From NCBI GenBank assembly GCA_031256305.1, contig JAIRQU010000156.1:1-10287 (forward strand): DNA of 10,287 bases. Reading direction: 5' to 3'. Shown here one piece after another: positions 7,297 through 10,287 of this stretch; position 1 is the stretch's first letter; each line of letters begins with the position of its first letter. Under the pieces are notes generated by a model. The model saw only the letters and a list, made by a program, of their open reading frames with translations. It was not told the origin of the DNA and ran no database searches. Source of the DNA: Burkholderiaceae bacterium. Lineage in GTDB: Bacteria > Pseudomonadota > Gammaproteobacteria > Burkholderiales > Burkholderiaceae_C. Position numbers and translations under genes: made by a program.

Positions 7297-8634
7297 ATGT
7301 CCCGTAAAGTCTTTATCAAAACCTTCGGCTGCCAGATGAACGAGTACGACTCGGCCAAAATGGCCGACGTGCTGGCCGCCAGCGGCTACGCGCCCACCGG
7401 CGACCCTGAACAGGCCGACCTGATCCTATTTAACACCTGCTCGGTGCGCGAAAAGGCGCAGGAAAAGGTGTTTTCCGACCTGGGCCGCGTCAGGCATCTC
7501 AAGCGCAAGGGCGCGTTGATCGGCGTGGGCGGGTGCGTAGCCAGCCAGGAAGGCGCGGAAATCGTGCGCCGCGCACCCTACGTCGATCTGGTGTTCGGCC
7601 CGCAGACGCTGCATCGCCTACCCGAAATGCTGGCCGCGCGCCAACGGCAGGGCCAGCCGCAGGTGGACATCAGTTTCCCGGAAATCGAAAAGTTCGACCG
7701 CCTGCCGCCCGCGCGGATGGACGGGCCGTGCGCCTTCGTCTCCATCATGGAAGGGTGCTCCAAATACTGTAGCTACTGCGTGGTACCCTACACGCGCGGC
7801 GAGGAGGTCAGCCGCCCGTTCGAGGATGTGTTGACCGAAGTGGCCGGCCTGGCCGCGCAGGGCGTGAAAGAAGTCACGCTGCTGGGCCAGAACGTCAACG
7901 CCTACCGGGGGCGGATGGGAGATACGGCGGACATGGCCGACCTGGCGCTGCTGATTGAGTACGTGGCCGAAATCCCCGGCATTGAGCGCATCCGCTACAC
8001 CACCAGCCACCCCAACGAATTTACCACGCGCCTGATTGAAGTCTATGCCCGCGTGCCCAAGCTGGCGGGCCATTTGCACCTGCCGGTACAGCACGGCAGC
8101 GACCACATTCTGGCGGCGATGAAGCGTGGCTACACGGCGCTCGAATACAAGGCCATCGTACGCAAGCTGCGCGCCGCGCGCCCCGGCATCAGCCTGTCGA
8201 GCGACTTCATCGTCGGCTTTCCGGGCGAAACCGAGGACGACTTCGCCCGCCTGATGAAGCTGGTCGAGGAGGTGGGCTACGACGCCTCGTTCAGCTTCAT
8301 CTACAGCCCGCGCCCCGGCACGCCCGCGGCGGGGCTGGATGACGGCACGCCGCACGCGGTCAAGCTGGCGCGCCTGCAAACGCTCCAGGCGGCGCTGGAG
8401 CAAAACGTGCGCGCCATCGGACAAAGCCGGGTCGGCGCCGTGCAGCGCATCCTGGTCGAAGGGCCGTCGCGGCGCGACCCGCGGGAGCTGATGGGCCGCA
8501 CCGAATGCAACCGCATCGTCAATTTTGCGGGTGGCCCCAACGCCGCGCGCCTGACCGGGCAGATGCTGGACGTGCGCATCACCGCCGCGCTGCCCCATTC
8601 GCTGCGGGGCCAGGCCGTGCTCGCGGACGCCTGA
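7297..8634 (+). CDS. miaB: tRNA-2-methylthio-N6-dimethylallyladenosine synthase MiaB
   Basis: MiaB is a radical-SAM enzyme that adds a methylthio group to i6A at position 37 of tRNAs reading codons that begin with U, which steadies decoding. It binds two iron-sulfur clusters. From the chosen start ([15 protein letters not shown]) it has 445 residues, a normal length. The N-terminal methylthiotransferase domain shows its three cluster cysteines: Cys12 in GCQMN, Cys48 in NTCSVR and Cys80 in GGCVAS. The radical-SAM cluster motif is CSKYCSYC (Cys154, Cys158, Cys161). The RNA-binding TRAM domain occupies roughly the last 65 residues. An upstream in-frame start at 7228 would add 23 unconserved residues running through the hairpin and is rejected. 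No clear Shine-Dalgarno sequence precedes 7297. The MiaB assignment over RimO rests on the GCQMN start and overall pattern. Confidence 0.96.
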   Translation: MSRKVFIKTFGCQMNEYDSAKMADVLAASGYAPTGDPEQADLILFNTCSVREKAQEKVFSDLGRVRHLKRKGALIGVGGCVASQEGAEIVRRAPYVDLVFGPQTLHRLPEMLAARQRQGQPQVDISFPEIEKFDRLPPARMDGPCAFVSIMEGCSKYCSYCVVPYTRGEEVSRPFEDVLTEVAGLAAQGVKEVTLLGQNVNAYRGRMGDTADMADLALLIEYVAEIPGIERIRYTTSHPNEFTTRLIEVYARVPKLAGHLHLPVQHGSDHILAAMKRGYTALEYKAIVRKLRAARPGISLSSDFIVGFPGETEDDFARLMKLVEEVGYDASFSFIYSPRPGTPAAGLDDGTPHAVKLARLQTLQAALEQNVRAIGQSRVGAVQRILVEGPSRRDPRELMGRTECNRIVNFAGGPNAARLTGQMLDVRITAALPHSLRGQAVLADA

Positions 8635-8689
8635 GCCGCATCCGCAGCGCGAGCGAGGGGCGGGCCATGCAAAAAATTCTTGTTTTGCC

Positions 8690-8718
8690 CTTGAAGCCGG
8701 TCAAGCCGCCCTTATGAT
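8690..8718 (+). promoter_or_regulatory. groESL promoter, overlapping sigma-70 and sigma-32 type
   Basis: TTGAAG (8691-8696) and TATGAT (8713-8718) are separated by 16 bases and make a good sigma-70 promoter. The same DNA reads as a sigma-32 heat-shock promoter: CTTGAA (8690-8695) and, about 13 bases on, a C-rich -10 CCCTTAT (8709-8715). The CIRCE operator begins at the last base of the -10 box. An AT-rich run just upstream (8670-8687) could act as an UP element. Confidence 0.7.
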
Positions 8719-8744
8719 TAGCACTCGTTGGCGGCGAGTGCCAA
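8718..8744 (+). promoter_or_regulatory. CIRCE operator (HrcA binding site)
   Basis: TTAGCACTC (8718-8726), nine spacer bases, then GAGTGCCAA (8736-8744). This is the CIRCE consensus TTAGCACTC-N9-GAGTGCTAA with a single change (C for T at position 8742). The HrcA repressor binds this inverted repeat and is released on heat shock. Its position over the -10 and expected transcription start would block polymerase. Confidence 0.93.
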
Positions 8745-8853
8745 ATGTGGCCGGACCGCCATCGGGTTGAACAAGCCTTCACCGCTTCCGCCTCTGGAAG
8801 TGATGGTGGCATTCAAAAATTTATTGTTGAATCTTGTATTTAAGGAGCATCGC
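8745..8853 (+). promoter_or_regulatory. groESL leader with two hairpins and a strong ribosome binding site
   Basis: The untranslated leader of roughly 110 bases contains a hairpin at 8780-8808 (CACC with GGTG, CTTCC with GGAAG, 6-base loop) and a second at 8811-8832 (ATTCAA with TTGAAT, 10-base AT-rich loop). A strong Shine-Dalgarno sequence TAAGGAG (8841-8847) follows, six bases before the groES ATG. The frame is open through the leader with no real start, so I treat it as non-coding. Confidence 0.5.
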
Positions 8854-9144
8854 ATGAAACTGCGCCCCCTCGCTGATCGCGTGATCGTCAAGCGTCTGGA
8901 AAACGAAACCAAGACGGCTTCGGGTATCGTCATCCCCGACAACGCCGCCGAAAAGCCCGATCAGGGTGAAGTGATGGCCGTCGGCCCCGGCAAGAAAAAT
9001 GACCAGGGCGAGCTGATCGCCATGAACGTCAAGGTTGGCGACCGCGTGCTGTTTGGCAAATACAGCGGCCAGACCGTCAAGGTCGATGGCGACGAACTGC
9101 TGGTGATGAAGGAAGACGATCTGTTCGCGGTCGTCGAGAAGTAA
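8854..9144 (+). CDS. groES: Co-chaperonin GroES (Hsp10)
   Basis: GroES is the heptameric lid that closes the GroEL folding chamber in the cytoplasm. The 96 residues, from [14 protein letters not shown] to DDLFAVVEK, match the family over its whole length. The mobile loop that contacts GroEL is at about residues 16-33 ([18 protein letters not shown]), with the hydrophobic IVI as the expected contact. The later [30 protein letters not shown] is standard. The start is fixed by TAAGGAG six bases upstream and by family length. It is the first gene of the groESL operon, 48 bp ahead of groEL. Confidence 0.99.
   Translation: MKLRPLADRVIVKRLENETKTASGIVIPDNAAEKPDQGEVMAVGPGKKNDQGELIAMNVKVGDRVLFGKYSGQTVKVDGDELLVMKEDDLFAVVEK

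Positions 9145-10287
<1,143 letters not shown>

Noticed and set aside
8728..8853. N-terminal extension of GroES from an in-frame TTG at 8728
   Set aside because: It would begin inside the CIRCE operator, has no ribosome binding site, and the standard 96-residue GroES start has a strong one.

Overview
The window is about 10.3 kb of a GC-rich chromosome, almost certainly from a betaproteobacterium of the order Burkholderiales. An Alcaligenaceae-type organism is my best guess, from protein similarity recalled by eye and from the gene set (secA, argJ, DUF815 ATPase and mutT in a row; an exported small protein next to miaB; groES-groEL under CIRCE control). It is mostly core housekeeping sequence. 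I see no phage, insertion sequence with transposase, CRISPR array, tRNA or rRNA.

Layout, left to right. Plus strand: the 3' end of secA (protein export ATPase, cut by the window edge), argJ (arginine biosynthesis), a small unrecognised three-helix membrane protein with clearly lower GC, a DUF815-family AAA+ ATPase, a 120-bp palindromic element, and a MutT-type Nudix hydrolase. Minus strand: a large adenosylcobalamin-dependent class II ribonucleotide reductase (nrdJ), convergent with mutT. Plus strand again: a small exported protein of unknown function, divergent from nrdJ; miaB (tRNA methylthiotransferase); then groES and the first 365 codons of groEL.

The first block looks like a read-through cluster in which secA, argJ, the ATPase and mutT are the usual neighbours. 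Two things interrupt it. One is the low-GC membrane-protein gene between argJ and the ATPase. The other is a nearly perfect 19-bp inverted repeat whose outer ends touch the stop codon of the ATPase and the start codon of mutT. nrdJ and mutT are functionally related (dNTP supply and dNTP sanitation) but are convergent and not co-transcribed. The groESL operon shows layered heat-shock control: an overlapping sigma-70/sigma-32-like promoter and, over the -10/start region, a CIRCE operator for HrcA.

I find no convincing new multi-gene system here. The items most worth a second look are the palindromic element at 3463-3584, its effect on the mutT start, and the orphan membrane protein at 2034-2576. 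No gene-free stretch exceeds 300 bases; the longest is the 219-bp miaB-groES interval, which holds the groESL control region.
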